Origin: Asterias rubens
Lineage: Eukaryota > Echinodermata > Asteroidea > Forcipulatida > Asteriidae
Direction: 5' to 3'
DNA: 64,000 nucleotides
Assembly: GCF_902459465.1 (NCBI RefSeq)
Contig: NC_047066.1
Coordinates: 19,471,047-19,535,046 of the forward strand
Position numbers and translations under genes: made by a program. Below, in pieces: positions 25,201 through 35,107 of this stretch. A model generated the notes under the pieces. The model was not told the DNA's origin and ran no database searches. It was given only the letters and a program-made list of their open reading frames with translations. Position 1 is the stretch's first letter, and the number at the start of each line of letters is the position of its first letter.

Positions 25201-25282
25201 AATATGTAATGGCTTTAAAGTTAATGTTCTTACCTGCATGAATAATTATGAGCAAGAGCAAGACGGTTCGCAGAAAGTCCAT
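19278..25282 (-). CDS. Secreted lectin-like protein, discoidin domain nested in a fibrinogen domain (copy C)
   Basis: Seven in-phase exons: 25282-25234, 23107-22856, 22554-22427, 22206-21945, 21739-21405, 20105-19967, 19534-19278. They total 1422 nt, or 473 residues, with no stop or frameshift. The signal peptide MDFLRTVLLLLIIIHA is followed by VTAKKKCYF, the start of the unassigned cysteine domain. The FReD front half ([39 protein letters not shown]) is followed by a complete F5/8C domain ([30 protein letters not shown]) and the FReD tail (YDNDNDN, GWWFDDC, SNLNGEY, TEMKMHRNN). The F5/8C domain has a slightly longer loop (YHDLSYEGKDE) than copies A and B. The stop codon falls on the TTAA edge of a MITE fragment. 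Intron 1 contains two further copies of the promoter-like block. Function is inferred from the domains only. Confidence 0.85.
20815..21070. repeat. Tandem pair of a short motif in intron 5 of copy C
   Basis: The phrase ACAGTTTCGCTATTCCTATTGG followed by GAGAGC at about 20811-20841 recurs in variant form at about 20935-20964. Both copies contain CCTATTGGT and are followed by GC-richer sequence and TTATAAG-like stretches. Nothing coding was recognised. I have the impression it is a dispersed repeat. Confidence 0.35.
21192..21312. mobile_element. Foldback element with arms of about 50 bp
   Basis: A near-perfect palindrome: GGTTTTCAACTAGTGGTTTA at the left and its exact inverse at the right end, with GCCTGGTTCTT arms closing on a loop that reads CCTCGACTTCGTCTCGG. 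It is non-coding and lies in intron 5 of copy C, just before exon 5. It is probably a miniature inverted-repeat transposon. Confidence 0.7.
23492..23915 (-). repeat. Two extra copies of the promoter-like block in intron 1 of copy C
   Basis: Bases 23492-23625 and 23785-23915 resemble each other closely (AGCCTGGTTGCCTATTGTT, AGAATTAGACACGGG, GTAGCTAAAAATAACRC) and resemble the block upstream of copy C (25417-25600: ACAAGCCTGATGTCTATTGG, GCAGAAAATTTCATTAGCG). The CCAAT core is degraded in both. They may be remnants of lost gene copies or alternative promoters. Confidence 0.5.
24715..25003 (+). mobile_element. TTAA-ended MITE, truncated at its left end
   Basis: The right two thirds of the MITE are recognisable (GCATCTGAAAGCACACAACT, CTCTCGCAACTTTGACGAC, AAATTTTCACAGG) and end in CTTTAA at 25003. 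It lies in intron 1 of copy C, about 230 bp from the signal-peptide exon. Confidence 0.6.
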
Positions 25283-25416
25283 GGCGTGTAGGGTACGAGT
25301 GTCTTTCATCCAGCGGTACTGATTATAAATAAAGGCTGGTCATAATAGGCAGCCTATGCCTATCACAACTGCCACGCGTATTTTTGTTAGCAACTGCTTA
25401 TAGAATTTTGTTTGAA

Positions 25417-25600
25417 GGCCAATCAAAACAAGCCTGATGTCTATTGGTGAGAAAAAAAGGAAAAAAAACCAGCAAACTAGAGCAGAAAATTTCATTAGCG
25501 CTTGCTTGGGAATTGCAGAGGTTACTTAATTTGTCATTAGGTGCAGACACACATGGTTACTGCCTGATAGGTGGATAATAACGTTCGACTGGTTTCGAAA
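25417..25600 (-). promoter_or_regulatory. Conserved upstream block of copy C with CCAAT box
   Basis: GGCCAATCAAAACAAGCC begins 135 bp upstream of the copy C start codon and matches the blocks upstream of copies B and D. On the minus strand the core reads TTGATTGGCC. No clear TATA box was identified at the expected spacing. Confidence 0.5.
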
Positions 25601-26471
25601 CTATGGTTTAGCCTATGCATAAATGATGATTTTTTTTCGAGTTCTTTACTCACGATCAAGACAGTGCACAGATATGAAAAACATGTAGCGTTCCTTTTCT
25701 TTTAACGATAACAAAAAGACGAGCTCGAGATTGAACTAGTATGTTTATAGATTCTAGTGGTTTTAATCTCGAACACATATCACACTTATGACTATAAGAC
25801 ACAGTCTGGATTGTCTGAATGAAACCACAAGAGTTGTATACTTTTATTGTTGACTTTGATAATTAATTGTACTGAATTACCTTATGACAACGTTGCTGTG
25901 CGTTTAGATGTGGTCAAATAATAAGAGCAATTTACAACAATTGATTCAAATTTTATTATATACATGTACACGTGTAATTCTGTTATTTTGTAAACTTATA
26001 GAAAATAGAATTGGTAATACAATAATAATTTGTATAAGTCGATTTTTTGATGCAGCGTACAGTTGCAGTGAATCGCAAATTGATCATTATGGTATACGCA
26101 GTGAAATCAAGAGTTTGACTGGCTCTACGTGTATGTGTGCAATATTAAATAATAATTATGATAATTAATTAACAACTTACTAACACAAATGGGATACCAT
26201 AACAATAACGCCACATACATCATTTTTGCACCAGAGTGACCCGATTTTTTTGGTCAATACCAACGTAGGCCTATCTTTTGAATCAACATTTTATCTTACT
26301 AAATACAAATTACGTGCAATTCAAATTTAAAAAGTAAACTAACCATCTGTGTGAACTTTTAAAATAAGGGATAATGTAATACTCAGCTACTAGACGAATA
26401 ATATTTTGTAGTATTCCAAAGATACATAACTCAGCTATTCAAGTTAGAGTACAAGTAGCATTCCGTCCATT
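25601..26471. other. Intergenic DNA between copies C and D
   Basis: AT-rich sequence with no recognisable exon, repeat array or inverted repeat. Only the beginning of copy D (in genomic order its 3' end) borders it. Confidence 0.5.
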
Positions 26472-29400
26472 TTAATTGCGACGCATTTTCATTTCTGTCT
26501 TTACGATCTGTCGTCCCGGCCAAATGGACGACCGAATACCGCGATACTCGGTACCCGAAGCGTCCACTCGATGCGAATATTCGCCGTTCAGGTTCGATTC
26601 TACGGCGCAGTCATTAAACCACCAACCTGCTTTGACGAGACCTGTAAGGTTTTTAACGTCGTTGTTGTCATTGTCATTGTCATATGTTGAGAAATGACGG
26701 CCATTCAACGACTCAAAATAGCTAACTGAAAAAAGAAAAGGGGGAAAAGTAAAGAAAGTAAAAAAATGTGTTGATATTCATCAGTTTCAGAGTCATTTAA
26801 AGTCATTCACGATAATTTGATCAAATCAATCTAAATGGTACCCATGCAGGAAATTGGATTTTGAAAAAGTTTCTCTGTTTAGCATCTTCATCATTGTATG
26901 TTCGTAAAAAAAAAAAATCGTAATGCGCGGCCCTATTATGTACTTAATTAAACAACTGATATTGTATAAATCGTGAAAACAAAACTTATGTATAGCACAT
27001 TACCTTTGCAACCAATGAGCTCAATCCGCATTGACGGCCATTCGTGATACGCTATCGGTCTGATGCGAATGTACCGTGCTTGAACAGGCTCGTTGAACAT
27101 GCTTGTAACGGGGGTGAAACTGTCGGTGTTGCCATCGAATTTCTGTTAAGAAAGTGAGCGGTGGTAACACTCAGTCGAGATGGCACATTCTTCACTGTTC
27201 TCTAAAAAAGTGCAATGCCCTGCGGAACCAAAGCCCTTGGATATCCTTAACTAGACCGTAGGATCGGTATCTGGTCACAAAGTTGTGTAATTATTGTGTT
27301 TATAGGGTGAAATGTTCACTGCTTTGTGCACAAAATTGTACGGATTATACCGACCACTCTCGTAGCAAGCGACCGGTTCTGAGGATTCTCACTTCCTTCC
27401 CCGCCAATACAGCCTGTTCTTTATCAAAGCTAAATGGGTAGCCAGTAACTAGTAAAGTCTTTTTGCAATTGTGTGGTTCTTGGGGTTAAGGCTTGTAATG
27501 TTTTGTTGATTTACCAACAACTTACAACACGAGACAAATGCAATGATCACGACCAAATCATTTAAAACAAAAAGTAAAGAAAAGTGAGATGCTCGGCCAA
27601 CACGAGTCAAACTTAGCCGGCATCGCTGAATGAATTCTGTTTTCTGACTTTGGTGTTGGTTTTTCAAAACACGGTTAGAAAATAATTAGTGAACAATTAT
27701 TGCATAAAAAGTATAGTTAAAAAAGATCAAATAAAATATAAAACAGCAGAACAATTGAATAATTTGGAAAGCTAGGTGACAGCAAACTAATACCAGGTAA
27801 ACTGTTATTGTGTGGTCTGAGCATTACCGGACACATGGTCACATTACCGAGAATAATACATTCACCTGATCAGTCTGCTGCCACCTAGCGTTCAAAAAGT
27901 GCCCAATTGGAATTTAAAAAAATATTTGTTTTATTTAGTGTATTGGTCTTACTTGAGCAAGATCCTGGGATGGCCCACCACCAACGTAGTGCCACTTAAG
28001 CTGGTCGCAGCCGTACTGCACCTTGAATACCGTCACCCATCCAGTAGATCCTGAGGAACAAAAGCCCCCCTGTGTAATGACACCTACAACCTTTGTTTGT
28101 TGATTCAGTTCCTTCAGATCGACCTGAAACCAAGGTACATGCATGTCGTCAGTTTGAGGGCACCAACAACCTCCAGCGTGTAGCCGTCCCTTTTCATCCT
28201 GTCCATAATCATACGGATCCCAGGGTAATTCAGACCACCAATCACTCGATGCCGTGATGCTAGAGTCAGGGATGATCCAGTCTTCCATTCCAAGTGGCTG
28301 TCTACAGAGACCATTACCTGAACAACAAAGTATGAGTGGCATTTGTTTTATATAAATTGGTATACTGCTTTCAAAGTTCAGTTTTGGCCGGCACATTAAT
28401 GAAACTAAACACAAACGGCGGTTTAGTCAGCAGTCTCATGGATATTATGAAAACATACGAGATTGGCGTTGCGTCTTTCTTCATTCAATGTTGACAAATC
28501 TGATCTCATTGCATTTAGCCTATTCAATACAGTTTCAGAAAGCCTACCATTTATAACCCAAGGGCTGCCAATGCTGATGGTGTACTTGTCTTCTGTGATG
28601 CGGAAGGGCGATGCGGTCAGAGTTGTTTGCAAACCATTTACATCAGTGGGTTCCACAATGACCTCCCAAATAGATCCATCATCTACATTGGTCAACAGAC
28701 GGAGCGCTTCATTTCCAAGCCAGAACTCACCGCTGAGGTTCCCAAAGCCTACTTTGTATTCGAGCCAGTTTCGAATGAAGTTCATAGACCCATCCTGGCG
28801 TCTTTGGAAAACCTTGAAATAAAACCAACAGAGGGCGGCATATATGTAATACATCAGCGATATCTTACCCAAGATGGAAGCGCCATAATATGATCAAATA
28901 GAACCACGTGTAAATATTATGATCAATAGAACCACGTGTAAAAGAAACAGCGAGATCTCAATCGTGAAAAAAAGTAACTATTATACAAAACATTGCAGTT
29001 TGACAACTGGCGATGCTTATCTGAATTTACCTGTCTATACCGAGAGATGAACTAACTGATAGAAACCTCACAGTCTTCTAAATGTACAGATTTTATTTCA
29101 CCATTTCAGAGGCGGACCCATGAATATTGCACGGGTTGGTTTAGGTGTGTCAAATAATGCTATAACTAAACGGCAGACACGGCTCGTTTATGTACGAGTC
29201 AATGGAGAATTCCCTTGAGACAGCGGACCAGCCTATGTTGTAAAAAAAATCCAGCGGTTAAACGACCCTGCCTTGTACTTGTTGGAATCGGTTTACTTAC
29301 GTTGTTTTATGTGATAGCAAACGCTTTTTATCGCTCAAAGTACCCAATCCAATGAAATTATGTCCCTTTTAAAAGCTTTAATTTAAATAAACGTTTCCTG

Positions 29401-30741
29401 AAATCAGGAAAACTCCTGAGAAATCACATTCCTGTATTTTAGGAAATACCCATGTCGGGTTGACAACTTACCAACCAGCCTTCACCATTGTCCATATCAC
29501 AGTAGACTTCTTTACTGTCTCCATTACTCCATAGTATAGCGGTGTATACTCCACTACTAGTACTTCCAGAATCATACCAGGCCTGACAGTCTGCATGTTG
29601 ATAACAAATTAAAGAAGTACGTTTATGTTTTTGCTGGAATTCCGTTGACTTTAACGGTGTCTTAAACTACTTGGTCAATGACTGTGTTTGTGGTTTTTGT
29701 CTATTTGATAGTCAAATACAGTTTCTCCTGAAATAGCTAGCCCCCTATTGTGGATTATCCCCTAAGTACCTTATTAACCTTCGATCACGAGTCAAAGCGT
29801 GCAATAGTCAATGTACGGGGGTAGATTTACATGACTGATGCTGATAACAACCGAGATCTCAGTTTTGAATCAAGTCTTACTGTTTCCTTTATTTCACACC
29901 AAAATTCAGCGAGCACCGCACATTTAAAAGAAAAACATTACAAACGAGACAATGTCGTGTACTGGTCCGAAACAGCGAATTCGGCTACAGCTACGAGATC
30001 AGCACGTCCGTCAGTGTCGAAGAATACGAAGCAGACGCGCGCGATCCAGCCGAGCTCTAGCCGAAGTCACAGTTTATATTATGCACAACAGAGTTAAGTA
30101 AAGAACCAACTCGACCATAGATTTAAAAATCTAAAACGTTACCCATGGTCTTTATTGCAGTCGCTAGAGTACTTTCCTCATCAAGGCACCCGAAATAGTT
30201 GCGAACCACCTCGACGTCATGAGTGAACAGCGGCTGATCAGTGTAGTTTGGTCTATACGGTCTCTCGGATGTCATTGTGTTTACTCCCCCTGGTAATAGA
30301 ACGGTACATGAGCAGCGTTCTTTATGGGTAGTGCCCGGCATCACCCATCGAAATTTGCCTTCATGGTCTGGCTCTTGCTCAAAATAGCATTTCTTTGCTG
30401 TGACTGGAAACAGGTACAAACATTGAACTGAATAACAGAATGTTATAGGTCAATTGTAAACAAAAGTGTAGGCTCGCATAATGGTTAGTGAAATAACTTT
30501 TGCAGCAACGAACACTACCATTTCAGTTCACTTAAGTGGCACGAATAAGTAGCCTTTCTGAGCGAAAAAGCAGTCGGACGCGTGTAATATAACTTTTAAA
30601 TTCAATTCCAAATATGAAAAAAAAAAACATTTTTGCAGAAACAACAACACCAAACGTAATAATAATAGTTCATGTCTATGAGATGCTACTCTTACCTGCT
30701 TGAAGAAGGACCAAGAACACGACGGAACAGAGGATATCCAT
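26472..30741 (-). CDS. Secreted lectin-like protein, discoidin domain nested in a fibrinogen domain (copy D, divergent)
   Basis: Seven in-phase exons: 30741-30696, 30403-30143, 29590-29472, 28812-28548, 28317-27953, 27142-27004, 26725-26472. They total 1449 nt, or 482 residues, uninterrupted. The signal peptide is [15 protein letters not shown]. The architecture is the same as copies A and C, but this is the most divergent full copy. The exon 3 acceptor has moved three codons downstream, so the mature sequence enters directly at DCQAWYDSG. Exon 5 is longer, with an acidic/aromatic loop ([16 protein letters not shown]) and GGCWCP. In exon 7 the usual NCA is NLT, so one cysteine of the second FReD disulphide is missing while its partner (WWFNDC) remains. 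The calcium-loop residues YDNDNDN are kept. Open frames and clean splice sites suggest a functional, diverging gene. Confidence 0.82.
29830..30100. other. GC-richer patch in intron 2 of copy D
   Basis: Bases about 29970-30080 are noticeably richer in CG (ACGAGATCAGCACGTCCG, CAGACGCGCGCGATCC) than the flanking intron and contain an 88-codon open frame. I see no splice context or family similarity, so I do not call it an exon. It may be an inserted repeat. Confidence 0.3.
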
Positions 30742-30858
30742 GGCGGTCTCACATCCAATGGCAACTGATGGGTTTGTCACAGAGACAGGCAAGGACTGTC
30801 TCGTAAACTACCCTATGTTAATTTTACTTGCTACTCATACCATTTTGGTTAGTTTGAC

Positions 30859-30910
30859 GGCCAATCAATACCACTCTGATTGAAAGTTGATGAGAAAAAA
30901 AGGAAGCAAC
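30859..30910 (-). promoter_or_regulatory. Conserved upstream block of copy D with CCAAT box
   Basis: GGCCAATCAATACCACTC begins 118 bp upstream of the copy D start codon, matching the spacing in copies B and C. Similarity beyond the CCAAT core (GATGAGAAAAAAAGGAA) is closest to copy C. Confidence 0.5.
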
Positions 30911-32908
30911 TGAAGTGGAACACTTCACGCGTCTATCTGGTAGTTTCTTTAAATCTCAATACCTGCAATACCGATGGCCAGCTTGAAAAAATATATTTTT
31001 TTGCTCTACATGTTAGTATAGCTTTATCTGTTTCATATGGAATGGAGAACGAAATTGGTGACAATCATTTAGCGGCCTCGCTCGATAACCACCGATCTAT
31101 ACCATTTTAGTTATCTCACACTCTTCTCCACGCTCCAAAAAGGAAACGTTTCATGTCAAACGATCTTCCTGTAATATTATGGCTTTAAAATACATCAAAG
31201 ATATACATTTACGTATAAATATTCACTATTTTGAGGAATAAATCGTGAAACCTTTACGTAAAATGTATATGTTTCATGACCATTCAAAGCCACCATACTA
31301 TTTATATAAACATCCACTTTCTTAAAATATTAACATTTTCAAGAAGAGACTCAAACACAATTGTTCTTTCGCGATTTCTATTTAATTTGCTGGACGTGTG
31401 GTGTCGTAGTAGTTGAAAAAGGGTGATAGTGAATAATAACAATAAATACATATCAAGTCATAAACAGCAATAGTACAGAAAAGTATAAGGCTAATAGATT
31501 TGAACGATAGCACGATATAGTGAGAGAGCTTTCCATCCCACCCAATCAAAATGATTAAAATAACAACCAAAGTACTGCGCTGTGTAAAACTGCTTTTGCA
31601 ATCTGACTACCTATGCTCACTGCCCTCGAGTGTTGATCAGCCTTTATTAAAAAAAGGCCCGCATAGCCTGCAAATTGTTGATCACTTAAAAAACGGAAGT
31701 TGGGCATCTGCATAATATCTCCTCAATGTCACTATAGAGCCCGGACGCAAATGCATTAAGCTCAAGCACAATGCTTACTTATTTCTGCTAACCACAGCAG
31801 GGCACCAGACTGTTTATTAGAAAATAATAATAATAACAATCGTTATCTGTTTCTGCTAAGCAACAAATTGTGGTGCCAAGTAATTTGTAAATGTACGATA
31901 ATTCGGTCTTGCTGTGCTGCATTGCTTGTATGCTGAGATGAGGTGCAGCTACTAAAAGGCTGTGCAGGCGATCCTGGGGAACAACTCCCGTAAAATTGCA
32001 CGACAGTAAAATTACTGAGTGTCTCCCGTTATCAAACCCTACGTCAGTCAATCGTGCTGTTTCGTCACATAACCAATATCACATAAATTTCAAATTAAAA
32101 CTAACATGAGATCGGGTTATTATAAACACATGAGTTCTAAGAGTGCTTTCTATAATGTTACGCAAATGTGGATGAATATATTTTACTAATTTAGAATAAT
32201 AATATTTAGACAAAGATTTAATAGACTACACTTGAAATAACATTGCTAAATACCAAATTTACAAAGATACCAATAATATTTCATACGAAGCTATTGTAAG
32301 ATATTAATGGAAATCACTCGACTCTGTTAAAAATGTTAAGTTAATCTTGCTAAGTTTTCGCCAAAAACTATCTTCAGGTGATGTCTAAACTATCTAATAA
32401 ATCCCCTAAACTACATAATCATCTAAACAGTAAATATTTTACTTACAGTTTTAACTGGTTCAGTTACGTTTGGTAACTAGTGTATTCATAACTTTTGTAT
32501 AGTAAGAGGTTCAACAGCTTCGGGTAGTGTAATGTATTTTGAGAAACATTTTAAAACTGCAAAATGTCACATTTTCTCCCCAAAACTTTGAATATAAGAA
32601 GCATTGCCGCATTAACGTTTCTCTGATTGTGTTTTCCTATTAGGGATTAGTCTCCCTGCGTGGACATAATTATTATTCGCTCCGGAGTTTTGGCGATGTC
32701 TCAAAAACGCGACCAATGAAATTTTACATTTTAGTTTTAATGTAAACAACTATAGGCCTACATTTTCTCAAGCTGCTCCTATACTATCAAAGGCTGCTGT
32801 ATGAGTGATGACCAAACGTACACATACATGTTTTATGTAGGTACTTTCCTTTAATTTAGTGTATGCTGATGAAGTCGAAACTTATCTCTCTTTTCGGTAA
32901 TCACTTAC
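30911..32908. other. Spacer between copy D and remnant E
   Basis: If copy E were complete, its exons 4-7 would lie here; none of their motifs ([33 protein letters not shown]) appear on the minus strand. A short stretch near 32650-32715 (CCTGCGTGGACATAATT, CTCAAAAACGCGACC) resembles 24467-24525 in intron 1 of copy C. Otherwise AT-rich unique sequence. Confidence 0.55.
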
Positions 32909-33646
32909 CAGCCAGCCTGTTGTACCAATCATTTCACAGTAGACGTCCAAAAGCTTTTGGCTGTTTGGGAGCGAAACGGTGTAGACACCACTCTCAGTAT
33001 TACCTGCATCCAGCAAAGCCTGGCAGTCCGCAGGTTTGTCATCTAAAATCCAAAATGTGTGAAACATAGACTTATATTACACAATATAGCAACAAACAAC
33101 AGCAACGCAATAACCGACAGCAGCAGCAGCAACAACAACAGCATCAACAATAACAATAACATAACAAAAAGCTAAAAAACACGTGTCTACTGATCACATA
33201 AAAACAATACGTAGAGATAAACTATAAAAATGCCCCTTTTTGAGGAAGCAAACTGATATCAAGGTAAAGAAATATTGTTGCCTCAAAAGCTTTGGTTGAA
33301 TGCACCTTAAAAGCTTTTTAGTAAATTAACTAATCTGCATAAAGTCTTTTTCGTTTTTGTTTTAACCTAAATTGGTACCAAACCGAATTGCTGTTTTATT
33401 GGCTGTTAAATACTCACAGTGACAATTAAAATAGTCGTTAATCATCTCAACTTCGTCAGTAAACAGTGGGTGATCGGTGCGATAGGGTTCGATTGGTCTC
33501 TTGTGTGCCATTTTATTTAGCCCCCCCTGGTAATATAACGGCACAGGAGCAGCGTTCCTCATGACTGCCCGGCATCACCCAGTGGAGTTTGCCTGCATGG
33601 TTCGACTCTTGCACGAAATAGCACGTCTTTGGTGATCCATTGACAA
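32909..33646 (-). pseudogene. Copy E: two-exon remnant of the nested fibrinogen/discoidin gene
   Basis: Two exons remain. Exon 2 (33646-33418) encodes the cysteine domain (KTCYFVQESNHAGKLHW, ERCSC, TDHPLFTDEVE). Exon 3 (33042-32909) encodes the FReD start (ADCQALLDAG, VYCEM, GWL). Acceptors and donors look sound and their phases agree with copies A-D once one base is discounted: a run of seven G on the coding strand (33521-33527) shifts the frame in exon 2 and brings a stop a few codons later. Exon 2 also lacks the Thr/Ile-rich tail found in A-D. No signal-peptide exon was found upstream and exons 4-7 are absent downstream. It is probably a decayed copy. Splicing of these exons onto copy D exons cannot be excluded but would still carry the frameshift. 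Confidence 0.65.
33090..33170. repeat. CAG/CAA/AAC microsatellite
   Basis: Imperfect AAC, CAG and CAA triplets in intron 2 of remnant E (for example GACAGCAGCAGCAGCAAC). No coding frame of the gene family passes through it. Confidence 0.7.
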
Positions 33647-33810
33647 CTGCAAACAAGATTGCTTGGAAACAGTGTTAAACAAAATAAAATAGCTTCGGTG
33701 TTTTGAAAAATCACGTGGAGTAGAACTGAAGAAAATTCTCGCCGACAGTTCCCAAAATTTCATTTCGTGTATCAAAACATCTATTGACATCACGGTCGGG
33801 CAAAGCATTT

Positions 33811-34510
33811 TGAGTTATTCAGATGTCACAAATTATCTTTTTCTTACCCGAAAATATTGCAACATTAGTGCCGGTTATAGGTGCATTATTATTAATACAC
33901 GCCCGGGCAACGCATTTAAAGTTATTCAGAGATGCAAACAATTTCCCGCAAGTATTACAAATGCAGTACATAATTACTTCTGGAAAGCAAAAAAAAAAGA
34001 ACGTTAACAATAAGGCCGGTGTCGCGTGCAATTATGTCTTCTATGCAATACTATCCGGAAGACATTATTGCATATGCAATAATGTCCGCAGGACGGTTTT
34101 GCATTTGCAATCGTGTCCGCCCGGACGCTGCTGCATAATGCAATTGTGTCCGCCCGGACACATTTGCATATGCAGTTGTGTCCGCCCCGTGCAAAACCGT
34201 CCTTGCAGTAAATTAACGCCCTTGGTCGACGGAACACGTTCGTCGACGGAACAAGTGCATGTCATAAATGACATGGGAAATGTTCTGCCGTTGGGTATTC
34301 GCTGCAAAGTGAATATTCATGTTGCAATACGTAGGTTCAGTGCATGCACGCTCGCTTACGCGCGCACATACATGTAAAGTCACTGGATGGTTTTTGCATA
34401 GCCCCGGACAGGATTGCATAGTGCAAAAGTGTCCGGAGCGGACAGTATTGCATGGCGGACACAATTGCATCTGAAACCGGCCAAACCATCTAAAGTTATT
34501 CAGATGTATA
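33811..34510. repeat. Cluster of GTCC-rich motifs with repeated TTATTCAGATGT flanks
   Basis: Within 34020-34205 and 34385-34475 short phrases recur in both orientations: TGTCCGCCCGGAC, TTGCATATGCA, GTGCAAAACCGTCC and its inverse ACGGTTTTGC. The phrase GTTATTCAGA(GA)TG occurs three times, at about 33813, 33920 and 34495, spacing the cluster. Open frames of up to 184 codons here are a by-product of the repeats. The cluster has unusual CG content for the region. Confidence 0.55.
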
Positions 34511-34957
34511 CATTGTTTATTAGTCTTTGTTGAAAGAAAGATCACTGCACTTTCAGTGTTAGAGAAAGAAAACAAGTAAAGAGAAGCAACCTTAGAAAAT
34601 GTGTTCTATTTATCTGTCTTTTACCTCTCACCACTTCGAGGGAGTTGAGATCAAAGAACTTGGTCAGATGCATATAATGTTTGTTCGGGTGGTGATACGA
34701 ATTATGTCAAGCCAATAATTATCTTTTTGGCGGAGGAAATTATAATGTTTGGGTTGGTGGTGGCATATGGAGTTAACTCGAGTTGTTACTTTAATCTCAT
34801 TCGTGAGTGGAGCGGGCAAGGAATGGCATTGGGTGGGGTGGCTGGAGAAGCATGCTAAAAAAATATTGTCAAAACAGTCGCGGGGGCCGATCTAGCCTGA
34901 GTCGAATCGGGAGCCGAAGCCTTAGTTTCAAAAAGGGCCTACATGTAGGTGTATACT

Positions 34958-35107
34958 GGGTGCGTTTGATAAGCTTTCCTGGGTCGACCTCGGTGTGTGG
35001 CGGGTTTTTTTTCAGGACGAACGTGTGCAGAAAATTACCCACGGTCGTCCTGGAAAAAAACCCCGCCACACACCGGGGTCGACCCGGGGAAGCTAAACGA
35101 ACGCACC
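34958..35107. mobile_element. GC-rich foldback element
   Basis: A 150-bp inverted repeat with two arms of about 62 bp. The left arm (34958-35020) contains GGTGCGTTTGATAAGC, GGGTCGACC and GTGTGTGGCGGG; the right arm (35045-35107) is the inverse with a few mismatches; the loop is about 24 bases. It has no coding role that I can see and is probably a miniature inverted-repeat element. Confidence 0.7.

Noticed and set aside
28463..28822. 119-codon plus-strand frame over copy D exon 4
   Set aside because: Antisense shadow of a well-supported FReD exon.
33823..34377. 184-codon plus-strand frame
   Set aside because: It runs through the palindromic motif cluster and overlaps minus-strand frames of similar quality; no domain.
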